Assembly: GCF_023721715.1 (NCBI RefSeq)
Contig: NZ_JAMDLG010000001.1
Location: forward strand, 124,001 to 188,000
Source of the DNA: Parasegetibacter sp. NRK P23
Lineage (GTDB): Bacteria; Bacteroidota; Bacteroidia; Chitinophagales; Chitinophagaceae
Length of the DNA: 64,000 nucleotides
Reading direction: 5' to 3'
Below the pieces are notes generated by a model. It did not search any database. It had not been told where the DNA came from and saw only the letters and a list, made by a program, of their open reading frames with translations. This document shows, in pieces, positions 27,679 to 34,972 of the stretch. The first letter of the stretch is position 1; every line of letters begins with the position of its first letter. The position numbers and the translations under genes are program-made.

Positions 27679-27710
27679 CAAAGGTACAAAATAAGCGGAA
27701 GGCTCCGCAA
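27679..27710 (-). promoter_or_regulatory. Promoter of valS
   Basis: On the minus strand a -33 TTG (complement of 27708-27710) is followed by 21 bases and then TACCTTTG (complement of 27679-27686). The -7 element lies 34 bases from the ATG. Confidence 0.5.
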
Positions 27711-27752
27711 CGGAAAAAGACGGTGTTCACGACGGTATTTTCACCTATGGAT

Positions 27753-27789
27753 AAAAAAAATGTCCGGCGCAAACCATTGCCCCGGACAT
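27753..27789 (-). terminator. Terminator of the 37-residue membrane peptide gene
   Basis: An 8-bp perfect stem, ATGTCCGG (27760-27767) with its complement at 27782-27789 and a 14-base loop, is followed on the minus strand by seven T residues. It begins 45 bases after the small gene's stop. Confidence 0.85.
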
Positions 27790-27834
27790 ACTAAGAACCG
27801 TCCGTAAATATGTATTACGAGGAAGGCTTAAAAA

Positions 27835-27948
27835 CTAAGCGTTCCAGGCGAAATAAGTAACGATCGCGATGATCGCGAAAAAAACAACTGCAAAAAGAAC
27901 AGCTTTCCCAGCCTCATTGGAATGGCTGATTGAATCAGACTTTTTCAT
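27835..27948 (-). CDS. 37-residue single-span membrane peptide
   Basis: A very short frame: ATG at 27948, TAG at 27835. The product begins MKKSDSISHSNEAGKAV and continues with about 18 hydrophobic residues (LFAVVFFAIIAIVTYFAW), ending Asn-Ala. A charged, polar head and one membrane helix are typical of bacterial small membrane proteins. A strong terminator follows with nothing else between, and the next genes on either side have their own signals, so the peptide appears to be the purpose of this transcript. Function unknown. Confidence 0.7.
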   Translation of the reverse strand: MKKSDSISHSNEAGKAVLFAVVFFAIIAIVTYFAWNA

Positions 27949-28180
27949 GGTCCAAACATTTTAAAGATGAACAAAAGCTACTTTAAAAAGGGTTGAGCGA
28001 TTAGGCTTTTCGGGGGTAGTGGATAAAATAGGTCCCGGGCTCGTGAAGAAGTTTATCTGGCAATCGTTGTGATCCTGTGCTTGTATAATTACGAAAGTAA
28101 TAGCTTTTCCCGGAAATACCAAGTTTTTGACCCTGAAAACTGGCGTTAAAAATGTAATTTGCCGGTAAACAAATCGGGTC

Positions 28181-29656
28181 TTGGAATACGCTATTGTGGA
28201 TATTGAAACTACCGGCGGGCATGCTTCAGCGAATGGCATTACCGAGATCGCGATCATCCTGCACGATGGGGTTCAGGTTACGGGAAAGTTTGAAACTTTG
28301 GTGAACCCGCATCAACTGATTCCCCGTTATGTAGAATCCCTCACCGGCATCACCAATGCCATGGTGGCGATGGCTCCTTCCTTCAGTGAAATTGCTGACA
28401 AGGTTTACAACTTGTTGAATAACAAGGTTTTTGTTGCGCATAATGTAAATTTTGATTACTCTTTTATTAAATATCACCTTGACCGGCATGGCATTGTATG
28501 GCAGGCGCCTAAGTTGTGCACGGTTCGCCTGAGCCGTAAAGTTTTTCCCGGACACCCTTCTTATAGCCTGGGTAAAATTTGCAGGACGCTTGATATTTCC
28601 GTGGACAACAGGCACAGGGCCATGGGAGATGCGCTCGCCACCACAAAATTGTGGGAAAAGTTACTTGTTGAAGGTGGAGAACCGGTAATCAGGGAGTTCC
28701 TGAAGAGAGGTTCGGGCGAGCAATCTGTTCCGCTCTATCTCGATACGAATGAGGTGTATTCCCTGCCCCGAATACCAGGTGTTTACTATTTCCTCGACAA
28801 TAAAGGTGATGTAGTGTACGTAGGTAAAGCCCTTGATTTGCGGCAACGGGTGCTCAGTCATTTTTCAAATAACAAGTCCGGTCGGCAGAAACAGGAGTTC
28901 CTCCGCAATGTGCACAAGGTGAAATATGTACCTGTTCCCAATGAATTAATGGCTTTCCTGCTGGAGGAAGCTGAGATCAAAAGGCTTTGGCCCCGCTATA
29001 ACCGTAGCCAGAAGCGTCCCGCACAGAAATACGGACTTTTCTCCTACGAAGACGGGCGCGGTTATCTACGTCTTGCGGTAGAGAAAATGAGCCGGGGCAG
29101 CAAACCGCTTTACAGCTTCGGACTGATCACCGAAGGCAGAAACCTGCTTCACCAGTTGGTACGGACGCATTTGTTGTGCCCCAGACTTACGCATATCGCA
29201 TCTTCGGCAACAATTTGTTCCGGGAACGCTGATTGTGCGTGCAGGCTCAGCACTGATACCTACAATGCACGGGTACTCGATGCAATTGCGGCACTCAGAA
29301 AAGCTTTGCCCAGTTATGCGCTGCTGGAGCCTGTTCCCGGTGGTTACCCCTTCGTGAAAAAGTGGAGTCCGCCAATTGTGCGGCGTAAAAGCGAAGGACT
29401 TTTTGATGAAGAGGCGCCTGCCTGGTTCTCCCTGAAGCCCGCCCGGAAAATACCCGAACAGGTGATGGTGAGCAGTTGTATCCTGATCGAAGATGGCGCG
29501 TTTTATGGAATGGGCTATGTGCCTTCCTCCATAACGGTGCAGCCTGAAACACTCAAACAATACCTGGTTCCTTACCCCGACAACGATTACCTACGCGGAT
29601 TGGTGAACCGCCATGCCGCGTTATATCCTGAAAAGGTAGTTGAAGTTAAAATTTAG
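28181..29656 (+). CDS. DnaQ-like 3'-5' exonuclease fused to a GIY-YIG nuclease domain
   Basis: A 491-residue fusion. The N-terminal DEDDh exonuclease (about 1-170) shows D-x-E in IVDIETTGG, the HNVNFDYSF motif and the terminal HRAMGDA motif. A UvrC/Cho-type GIY-YIG domain follows (about 195-280): GVYYF, VVYVGKALDLRQR and the glutamate in FLLEEAEIKRLWPRYN. The remaining 200 residues are not recognised and contain a Cys-rich patch (CSGNADCACR). DnaQ-UvrC fusions are known in several phyla and probably act in DNA repair. The start is TTG at 28181; no ATG precedes the catalytic strand. Confidence 0.85.
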   Translation: MEYAIVDIETTGGHASANGITEIAIILHDGVQVTGKFETLVNPHQLIPRYVESLTGITNAMVAMAPSFSEIADKVYNLLNNKVFVAHNVNFDYSFIKYHLDRHGIVWQAPKLCTVRLSRKVFPGHPSYSLGKICRTLDISVDNRHRAMGDALATTKLWEKLLVEGGEPVIREFLKRGSGEQSVPLYLDTNEVYSLPRIPGVYYFLDNKGDVVYVGKALDLRQRVLSHFSNNKSGRQKQEFLRNVHKVKYVPVPNELMAFLLEEAEIKRLWPRYNRSQKRPAQKYGLFSYEDGRGYLRLAVEKMSRGSKPLYSFGLITEGRNLLHQLVRTHLLCPRLTHIASSATICSGNADCACRLSTDTYNARVLDAIAALRKALPSYALLEPVPGGYPFVKKWSPPIVRRKSEGLFDEEAPAWFSLKPARKIPEQVMVSSCILIEDGAFYGMGYVPSSITVQPETLKQYLVPYPDNDYLRGLVNRHAALYPEKVVEVKI

Positions 29657-30100
29657 CTTCAAATGCCGGAGAAGGGTTCAGTCGCGTATGGGTTATTCAA
29701 TTCAGTCATCTGCTCATGCTCCTCTTTAATATTAACTTCAATCCGACGCATTGTAATTTTTCTCAAACCGGATTCCTGCTCAGTTTTCTCCTTTCTTTTC
29801 TAAACAATAGCGTGTTTTAATTTTTTATCATACTTACCTCCTTTTATTTAAAAAATATTTTAGTCTGGTCAGCTTACTTCATTTTTAATTTTATAGCTGA
29901 TTCAATCAAATTTACAAGGACTTTATACGCCAAAAACAGTCGCGTTTTTTTCTCTTGTAATTTTCCGTCTTTTTACCTGCGACATTTCGGTGTTTTCACG
30001 CTAAGAATTCTCCTGCATTCAATGGCTTCATTACCAGGCAGACCAAAGGCGATAAATATTGTGGTGGAATAATCACTTAACTTTAGCGCAAATAACTTCC
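29657..30100. other. AT-rich non-coding region before the molybdenum cofactor genes
   Basis: About 440 bases without a convincing gene. Runs of T and A are frequent. A TAACTTTA element (30078-30085) 16 bases after TTG at 30059-30061 could be a weak promoter for moeB, but would leave a very short leader. TGATTCAATCA at 29898-29908 looks like an FNR half-site pair with a 3-base, not 4-base, spacer. No riboswitch was recognised. Confidence 0.4.
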
Positions 30101-31141
30101 TTGAATTATTATTCCGCGCATACAAGACTGCCTTTTATCGGAGATGCGGGACAGCGCAAGCTTGCAGCGGGCCGTGTGCTGGTGGTAGGCGCGGGTGGTT
30201 TGGGGTGTCCCTGCCTTCAACTCCTTGCGGGTGCTGGCATTGGTACGATAGGGATAGCTGATTTTGATGTGGTGGAATTGTCCAATCTGCAAAGGCAATT
30301 GCTTTATTCAGAAAAAGACCTGGGAAGAAAAAAAGCATGGGTAGCGAAGGAATATCTTTTACAAAGAAATGCTGCTGTCCAAATAAATGTTCATGATGTT
30401 TTTGTGGAAAAGCAAAATGTGCAGCAACTGTTGTCAGGATATGATATTGTTGTGGACGCCACCGATAATTTCCTTGTCCGCTACCTGTTGAATGATGCCT
30501 GCGTTGCGCTGAACAAACCCTGGGTATATGGCGCCATTCACCGGGAAGAAGGTCAGTGTGCCGTATTTAACCTGAATGGAAGCGCTACTTTGCGCGATCT
30601 TTTCCCGGAACCATCTTCTGATGCGATTCCTTCCTGCGCGGTGATTGGCGCGTATAATATTACCACAGCCCTGGTTGGTGGACTGATGGCGAATGAAGTG
30701 CTGAAAGTCTTGCTGGAACTGGACGGTATACTGGTGAATCAACTCTTGTTGCTGGATGCGCTTGGATTAAAGTTTAGAACAATAGCTTTTACAGCCGATC
30801 CGCAGAACAGGATGCTGGCGTCGCGAAGATTTAGTTCACAATCGTTGGTACAGGAGATCACTTGGGCGGATCTGCAACCCATGATAGCATCAAAAGAAGT
30901 TCGTTTGATTGATGTGCGCACGGCAGCCGAGCGGGAGGTTTCCGCTATCGGAGGCGAACACATTCCGTTGGAAGCTTGCCTGGCTGGTAACCACAACCTG
31001 GTTCCGGAACAGGTAATCGTTTTTTACTGTGTCTCCGGCGTAAGAAGCGCCCAGGCGGCAAAAGCGTTCAGCGAAAAAAACTATCCTTCAGTGTATAGTT
31101 TAACGGGCGGCATCCGCAAGGTGCAAGCTGATTTGCCTTAA
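30101..31141 (+). CDS. moeB: MoeB-like molybdopterin-synthase adenylyltransferase with rhodanese domain
   Basis: E1-like enzyme that adenylates the C-terminal Gly-Gly of MoaD, followed by a rhodanese domain that may supply sulfur; cytoplasmic, 346 residues from a TTG start. ThiF/MoeB part (about 8-235): nucleotide loop VVGAGGLGCPCLQ, NLQRQLLY and VDATDNFLVRY. The rhodanese part (about 255-346) has the active cysteine in VFYCVSGVRSAQA. The CxxC pairs that bind structural zinc in most MoeB proteins are missing: the usual site reads ATLRDLFPEP. First gene of the moeB-moaCB-moeA run. Confidence 0.88.
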   Translation: MNYYSAHTRLPFIGDAGQRKLAAGRVLVVGAGGLGCPCLQLLAGAGIGTIGIADFDVVELSNLQRQLLYSEKDLGRKKAWVAKEYLLQRNAAVQINVHDVFVEKQNVQQLLSGYDIVVDATDNFLVRYLLNDACVALNKPWVYGAIHREEGQCAVFNLNGSATLRDLFPEPSSDAIPSCAVIGAYNITTALVGGLMANEVLKVLLELDGILVNQLLLLDALGLKFRTIAFTADPQNRMLASRRFSSQSLVQEITWADLQPMIASKEVRLIDVRTAAEREVSAIGGEHIPLEACLAGNHNLVPEQVIVFYCVSGVRSAQAAKAFSEKNYPSVYSLTGGIRKVQADLP

Positions 31142-31153
31142 ATTAGCGCTATC

Positions 31154-32104
31154 ATGCGCGATATCACCCATAAAACAACTACGTTACGTACCGCTCTGGC
31201 CACCGGTATCGTCTTTTGCTCCGAAAATACACTGGAAACCATTAAGGCCGGGCATCTTCCCAAAGGAAATCTTTTCGACGTGGCGCGCGCCGCCGGCTTC
31301 GTTGGCGCAAAAAGCACGCCGATGCTGCTTCCGCATTGCCATCCCGTAGCAATTGATGGCATGGACATCTGGTTCGAGTTCCTGGAAAAAGAGAAGCATG
31401 AAGCTTTTTTTGGAGCAGCTATCAATGGAAGAACGGGCATTGTGATCATGGGAGAAGCGCGTTCCATCGGCAGAACAGGTATTGAAATGGAAATGCTTAC
31501 GGGCGTTTCCGTGGCCGCTTTGGAAATATATGATATGCTGAAGCCGGTTGATACCGCATTGGAGATAGGCGGCATCAAACTGTTGGATAAAAAAGGCGGC
31601 AAATCGGACAGGAAGAAATATTTCAACACCCCGCCCACATGCGCCGTGTTGGTTTGCTCCGATTCCACGGCGGAAGGAAAGCGGGAAGACAAAAGCGGTA
31701 AACTGATTATGGAAATGCTTTCCGCAGTGAATGCGAATGTAAAACACTACAGTATTGTCGCTGACGATAAGCAAACCATCCAGGATAAAATACGGGAATG
31801 GGTAAACGAAGATGTTCATTTTGTTTTTACGACAGGTGGAACAGGGTTGGGGCCGCGAGACAATACTGTTTCCGCCGTAAAGGAAATCCTGGAGCGCGAT
31901 GCGGATGGTATTACGGAAGCCATGCGTGCTTTTGGTCAGCAGCGCACGCCACTTGCCATGATGAGCAGGGGGGTGGCCGGTTCCATCGCGGAAACCCTGA
32001 TCGTAACGCTCCCTGGTAGTTCCGATGGCGCCCGGGAAAGCCTGGAGGCTATATTGCCCGCGGTTTTCCATGCCAGGAAAATGATGAAGGGCGGCGGTCA
32101 TTAA
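31154..32104 (+). CDS. moaCB: Bifunctional MoaC-MoaB/MogA molybdenum cofactor protein
   Basis: Fusion of two Moco enzymes, 316 residues. MoaC (about 1-155) forms cyclic pyranopterin monophosphate from the MoaA product; conserved AKSTPMLLPHCHPVAIDG and EMEMLTGVSVAALEIYDM are present. MoaB/MogA (about 160-316) adenylates molybdopterin before molybdenum insertion; it has FTTGGTGLGPRDNTVSAV and the AGSIAETLIVTLPGS end. This fusion replaces separate moaC and mogA genes, neither of which is seen elsewhere in the island. It starts 12 bases after moeB and ends 22 bases before moeA. Confidence 0.93.
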   Translation: MRDITHKTTTLRTALATGIVFCSENTLETIKAGHLPKGNLFDVARAAGFVGAKSTPMLLPHCHPVAIDGMDIWFEFLEKEKHEAFFGAAINGRTGIVIMGEARSIGRTGIEMEMLTGVSVAALEIYDMLKPVDTALEIGGIKLLDKKGGKSDRKKYFNTPPTCAVLVCSDSTAEGKREDKSGKLIMEMLSAVNANVKHYSIVADDKQTIQDKIREWVNEDVHFVFTTGGTGLGPRDNTVSAVKEILERDADGITEAMRAFGQQRTPLAMMSRGVAGSIAETLIVTLPGSSDGARESLEAILPAVFHARKMMKGGGH

Positions 32105-32126
32105 TCAATCAAGCGAAAATAATCCC

Positions 32127-33311
32127 ATGCTTTCATTTCAAGAAGCACAAAACATAATCTCGTCCGAGGCGGCGCTTTTGCGCACTGAGCATATTCCGCT
32201 TGACAAGGCAGTTGGCCGTATGCTTGCGTCGGATGTTTATGCTGATCGCGACTACCCGCCATTCAACCGGGCGGCCATGGATGGGTTCGCGCTGCGTTCC
32301 GGAGAGCTGGCTGATGGTATTCGTACATTCACCATTGTTGATACAATTTATGCGGGAACGGTACCAAAAGAACCGGCCGGCCCGGGTACTTGTTACAGGA
32401 TCATGACCGGAGCAGCCGTTCCGGAAGGATTTGATGTGGTGATAAGAGTGGAAGATACAGTGGAGAATGAAGCTGTTATGACCACTGCAATTAATTCGTT
32501 CAAACCTTTTCTGAATATAGCCCTGCGGGGCGAAGATGTTAAGCTTGGTGAACCGGTATTGAGGTGTCCGTTGATGTGTTCCGCTTCGGTAGCGAGCGTA
32601 CTGGCGACAGTTGGAAAGAGTACCGTTGAAGTATATGCGCTTCCTTCCATAGTATTGATCACTACCGGCGATGAGGTGGTTTCGCCTGAACAGGCTCCTT
32701 CCCCAGTCCAGATCAGGAACAGTAATGCCGCTCTGTTGAAGGGGTTGTTGAAGGAAAAAGGATGGATACCGGAAATGGTGTTTCACCTGCCCGATGCTCC
32801 GGTGGTGATGGAGCCTGTGCTGCGGGAAAGTCTTTCAGCCGATATCGTGATTACCTGCGGTGGGGTATCCGCCGGAGACGCGGATTTTGTTCCCGGATTA
32901 TGGAAGAAGCTTGGCGTACGCGAACTTTTTCATAAGGTGGCCATAAAGCCCGGAAAGCCGATATGGTGCGGAAGAACTGCTGAAGGAACGATGGTTTTTT
33001 CACTGCCCGGAAATCCGTTTTCCTGCCTTGTAACTTATAAGTTGTTCGTGGAAACCTATATAGACCTGTGCCATGGAATGGGATTGAAGGCTTTTCGTGA
33101 AACGATGTTTAACGGAACACGGCACAAACGTTCGGCGCTGGATGAATTTTTCCCGGCCCGTTTTATGGATGGGGGCTTTGATGTGGAGCCCTTGCCTTAC
33201 CGTGGCTCGGGAGATGTGTTGGCTGCTAAGGATGCTGATGTGCTGGCCTGGCAACCCGCATCCCGGAATACGATAGTGCAGGAGCGGATCAAAGTATTGC
33301 CTTTACGCTAG
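32127..33311 (+). CDS. moeA: Molybdopterin molybdotransferase
   Basis: Inserts molybdenum into adenylylated molybdopterin; cytoplasmic, 394 residues (usual length). The MoeA signature regions are clear: DYPPFNRAAMDGFALRS near the N-terminus, ITTGDEVV and NSNAALLKGLLKEKG in the middle, TCGGVSAGDADFVPGLWKKLG, then FSLPGNPFSCLVTYKLFV and domain IV. It ends the plus-strand run and overlaps the convergent fnr gene by 9 bases. Confidence 0.95.
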   Translation: MLSFQEAQNIISSEAALLRTEHIPLDKAVGRMLASDVYADRDYPPFNRAAMDGFALRSGELADGIRTFTIVDTIYAGTVPKEPAGPGTCYRIMTGAAVPEGFDVVIRVEDTVENEAVMTTAINSFKPFLNIALRGEDVKLGEPVLRCPLMCSASVASVLATVGKSTVEVYALPSIVLITTGDEVVSPEQAPSPVQIRNSNAALLKGLLKEKGWIPEMVFHLPDAPVVMEPVLRESLSADIVITCGGVSAGDADFVPGLWKKLGVRELFHKVAIKPGKPIWCGRTAEGTMVFSLPGNPFSCLVTYKLFVETYIDLCHGMGLKAFRETMFNGTRHKRSALDEFFPARFMDGGFDVEPLPYRGSGDVLAAKDADVLAWQPASRNTIVQERIKVLPLR

Positions 33312-33974
33312 ATTGGAAGGTTGAAGTATCCCCAGTTTCTTGCCATCTATCTTTATCAATCCTTCACCTTCCATTTCATTCATCAAACGGAAAGTGGTTT
33401 CGTAAGTGGCGCCGATATAAGATGCGAAATCCTGCCGACTGAGTGTTACGGCAATAAAACCATCTTCATCCTTACCGAATTTTTCTTCCATCCGTACCAG
33501 CGCCTGTCCGATCCTGCCTTTTACCGGCATGTGCGCAAGGTTGCGCATTCTTTTTTCAGATTCTTTGAGTTCCGCGGCGAAAAACAGCATCAGTTTATAC
33601 AGGAAATCCGGGTTCATTTTTAGCGTGGCGTTGAAGAAATTATTGTCAACATAACATACTTCCGTGGTCTCTAGTGCTGTACCTGTAACGGGATAGATCG
33701 TGTCCATGCCTAATCCGCGGTGACCCACAATGTCGCCATCGTGCGCGATACGGAGGATGAGTTCTTTATCCTCGTCCCAGTGTTTGTGGACTTTCACGAG
33801 TCCGTGGTGAATGAAATACATGCCCTTCATTTCTTCTCCTTCGTGGAACAGGGTTTCACCTTTTTTCAGCTGGAAGACTTTCCGGTGCGCATCTATGGCG
33901 GGCAGCCATTCGGGTTGGACGGAGCGGCAAAGCAGACAAGTATTGTGGTCACATTTCTTCTTGAGTTCCTTCAT
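33303..33974 (-). CDS. FNR-type transcriptional regulator (Crp/Fnr family)
   Basis: A 223-residue regulator from the ATG at 33974. A cysteine cluster at C8, C13 and C16 plus C107 has nearly the layout of the [4Fe-4S] ligands of E. coli FNR, suggesting oxygen or NO sensing. The cyclic-nucleotide-like beta-roll (about 30-120), a dimer helix and a C-terminal winged helix (about 150-220) follow. The recognition helix reads ETTFRLM, keeping the Glu and Arg that in FNR contact the TGAT half-site. It lies 29 bases after cobA on the same strand, so cobA-fnr are likely co-transcribed. A likely controller of the nitrate/nitrite genes. Confidence 0.82.
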   Translation of the reverse strand: MKELKKKCDHNTCLLCRSVQPEWLPAIDAHRKVFQLKKGETLFHEGEEMKGMYFIHHGLVKVHKHWDEDKELILRIAHDGDIVGHRGLGMDTIYPVTGTALETTEVCYVDNNFFNATLKMNPDFLYKLMLFFAAELKESEKRMRNLAHMPVKGRIGQALVRMEEKFGKDEDGFIAVTLSRQDFASYIGATYETTFRLMNEMEGEGLIKIDGKKLGILQPSNLA

Positions 33975-34003
33975 TCCTGGGGGAAGTTTCCACAATATTA
34001 ACC

Positions 34004-34774
34004 TTACTTGCTTTCATAAAAAAGTCCGGATGCAGCGAGTGAAACCTGAAGTTGCTGCTTATGGAGGTTCACCACTTCTCCCACCACGATAATGGCAGGA
34101 TTGCCAAGCCCGGCGTGTTGCGCCCTGAAACTGATGTCTTTTACTTTGCCGATCACCATTCTTTCTCTTTCGGTAGTGCCGTCCTGAATAATGGCTACCG
34201 GTGTTTCCGCTTTTCCGGCTGTAGTAAAAATATCCATGATGGCTTCGAGTTTGCTCATGGCCATCAGGATCACCACAGTGGCGGTGGATTGCGCGGCGAG
34301 CCTGATATCGCTTGAAACATCACCTGAACGCGTAGTGCCCGTGGTTACCCAAAAACTTTCACTGATGCCCCGGCAGGTGAGGGGGATCATTTGTGCGGCA
34401 GGTACAGCGATAGCGCTGGTAATGCCGGGAATCACTTCAGTAGGAATTCCGGCCTCCATCGCTGCTTCTATTTCCTCCTGTGCCCGTCCAAACACAAAGG
34501 GATCCCCACCTTTTAACCTTACCACATGACCATAGCCTTTCGCTTCTTCAATCATCAGTTGATTGATCTCTTGTTGGGAGAGCGCATGGCACCCATAACG
34601 TTTTCCTACATATGTTATCCTGGCTTCAGGCTTCGCATAATTGAGCAATTGAATACTCGCGAGTGCATCGTACAAAATAACATCTGCGGTTGCTATGCAA
34701 CGCATTGCTTTTAAGGTGATTAACTCCGGATCACCAGGCCCTGCACCTACCAGGCTTAAAAATGGTTTATTCAT
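34004..34774 (-). CDS. cobA: Uroporphyrinogen-III C-methyltransferase
   Basis: SAM-dependent methylase converting uroporphyrinogen III to precorrin-2, the first step toward siroheme (and B12); 256 residues. Family motifs: LVGAGPGDPELITLKA at the N-terminus, YVGKRYGCHALSQQEIN, VVRLKGGDPFVFGRAQEE, PGITSAIAVPAA and the closing VVGEVVNLH. No fused CysG/SirC-type domain is present, so oxidation and iron insertion must be encoded elsewhere. Its place opposite nirB shows its purpose here: siroheme for nitrite reductase. Confidence 0.95.
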   Translation of the reverse strand: MNKPFLSLVGAGPGDPELITLKAMRCIATADVILYDALASIQLLNYAKPEARITYVGKRYGCHALSQQEINQLMIEEAKGYGHVVRLKGGDPFVFGRAQEEIEAAMEAGIPTEVIPGITSAIAVPAAQMIPLTCRGISESFWVTTGTTRSGDVSSDIRLAAQSTATVVILMAMSKLEAIMDIFTTAGKAETPVAIIQDGTTERERMVIGKVKDISFRAQHAGLGNPAIIVVGEVVNLHKQQLQVSLAASGLFYESK

Positions 34775-34855
34775 TTTTCTTCATATTATATTTATAAATA
34801 TATATTAAAAATCATAAAAATTCATTCAAATATCGAATTAACTTTTTTAAATTTA

Positions 34856-34867
34856 TGATATAAATCA
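34856..34867. promoter_or_regulatory. Candidate FNR binding site between cobA-fnr and nirB
   Basis: TGAT-ATAA-ATCA, a perfect palindrome matching the core of the FNR consensus (TTGAT-N4-ATCAA), with only the outer flanks differing. It lies between two divergent units, 82 bases from the cobA ATG and 105 bases from the nirB ATG. A near-consensus -7 element for cobA (CAAATATC on plus, 34827-34834) would put the site about 40 bases upstream of the transcription start, the activating position. For nirB, TACGATTG at 34929-34936 is a possible -7. Confidence 0.5.
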
Positions 34868-34972
34868 GAAAAATACAAATGAACTAGCACTTCATTTACT
34901 GATTCTGATGATATGAAAATTTTCTCTATACGATTGCTTGCTATTATTCTCTAACAAATAAAAAACGCGGTT

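Noticed and set aside
29898-29908. TGATTCAATCA upstream of moeB as a second FNR site
   Set aside because: The spacer is 3 bases instead of 4, and the half-sites are not otherwise supported. It is probably chance in AT-rich DNA.
30022-30072. Short ATG frame of 16 codons before moeB
   Set aside because: No hydrophobic or conserved pattern, no ribosome site, and it overlaps the likely promoter region.
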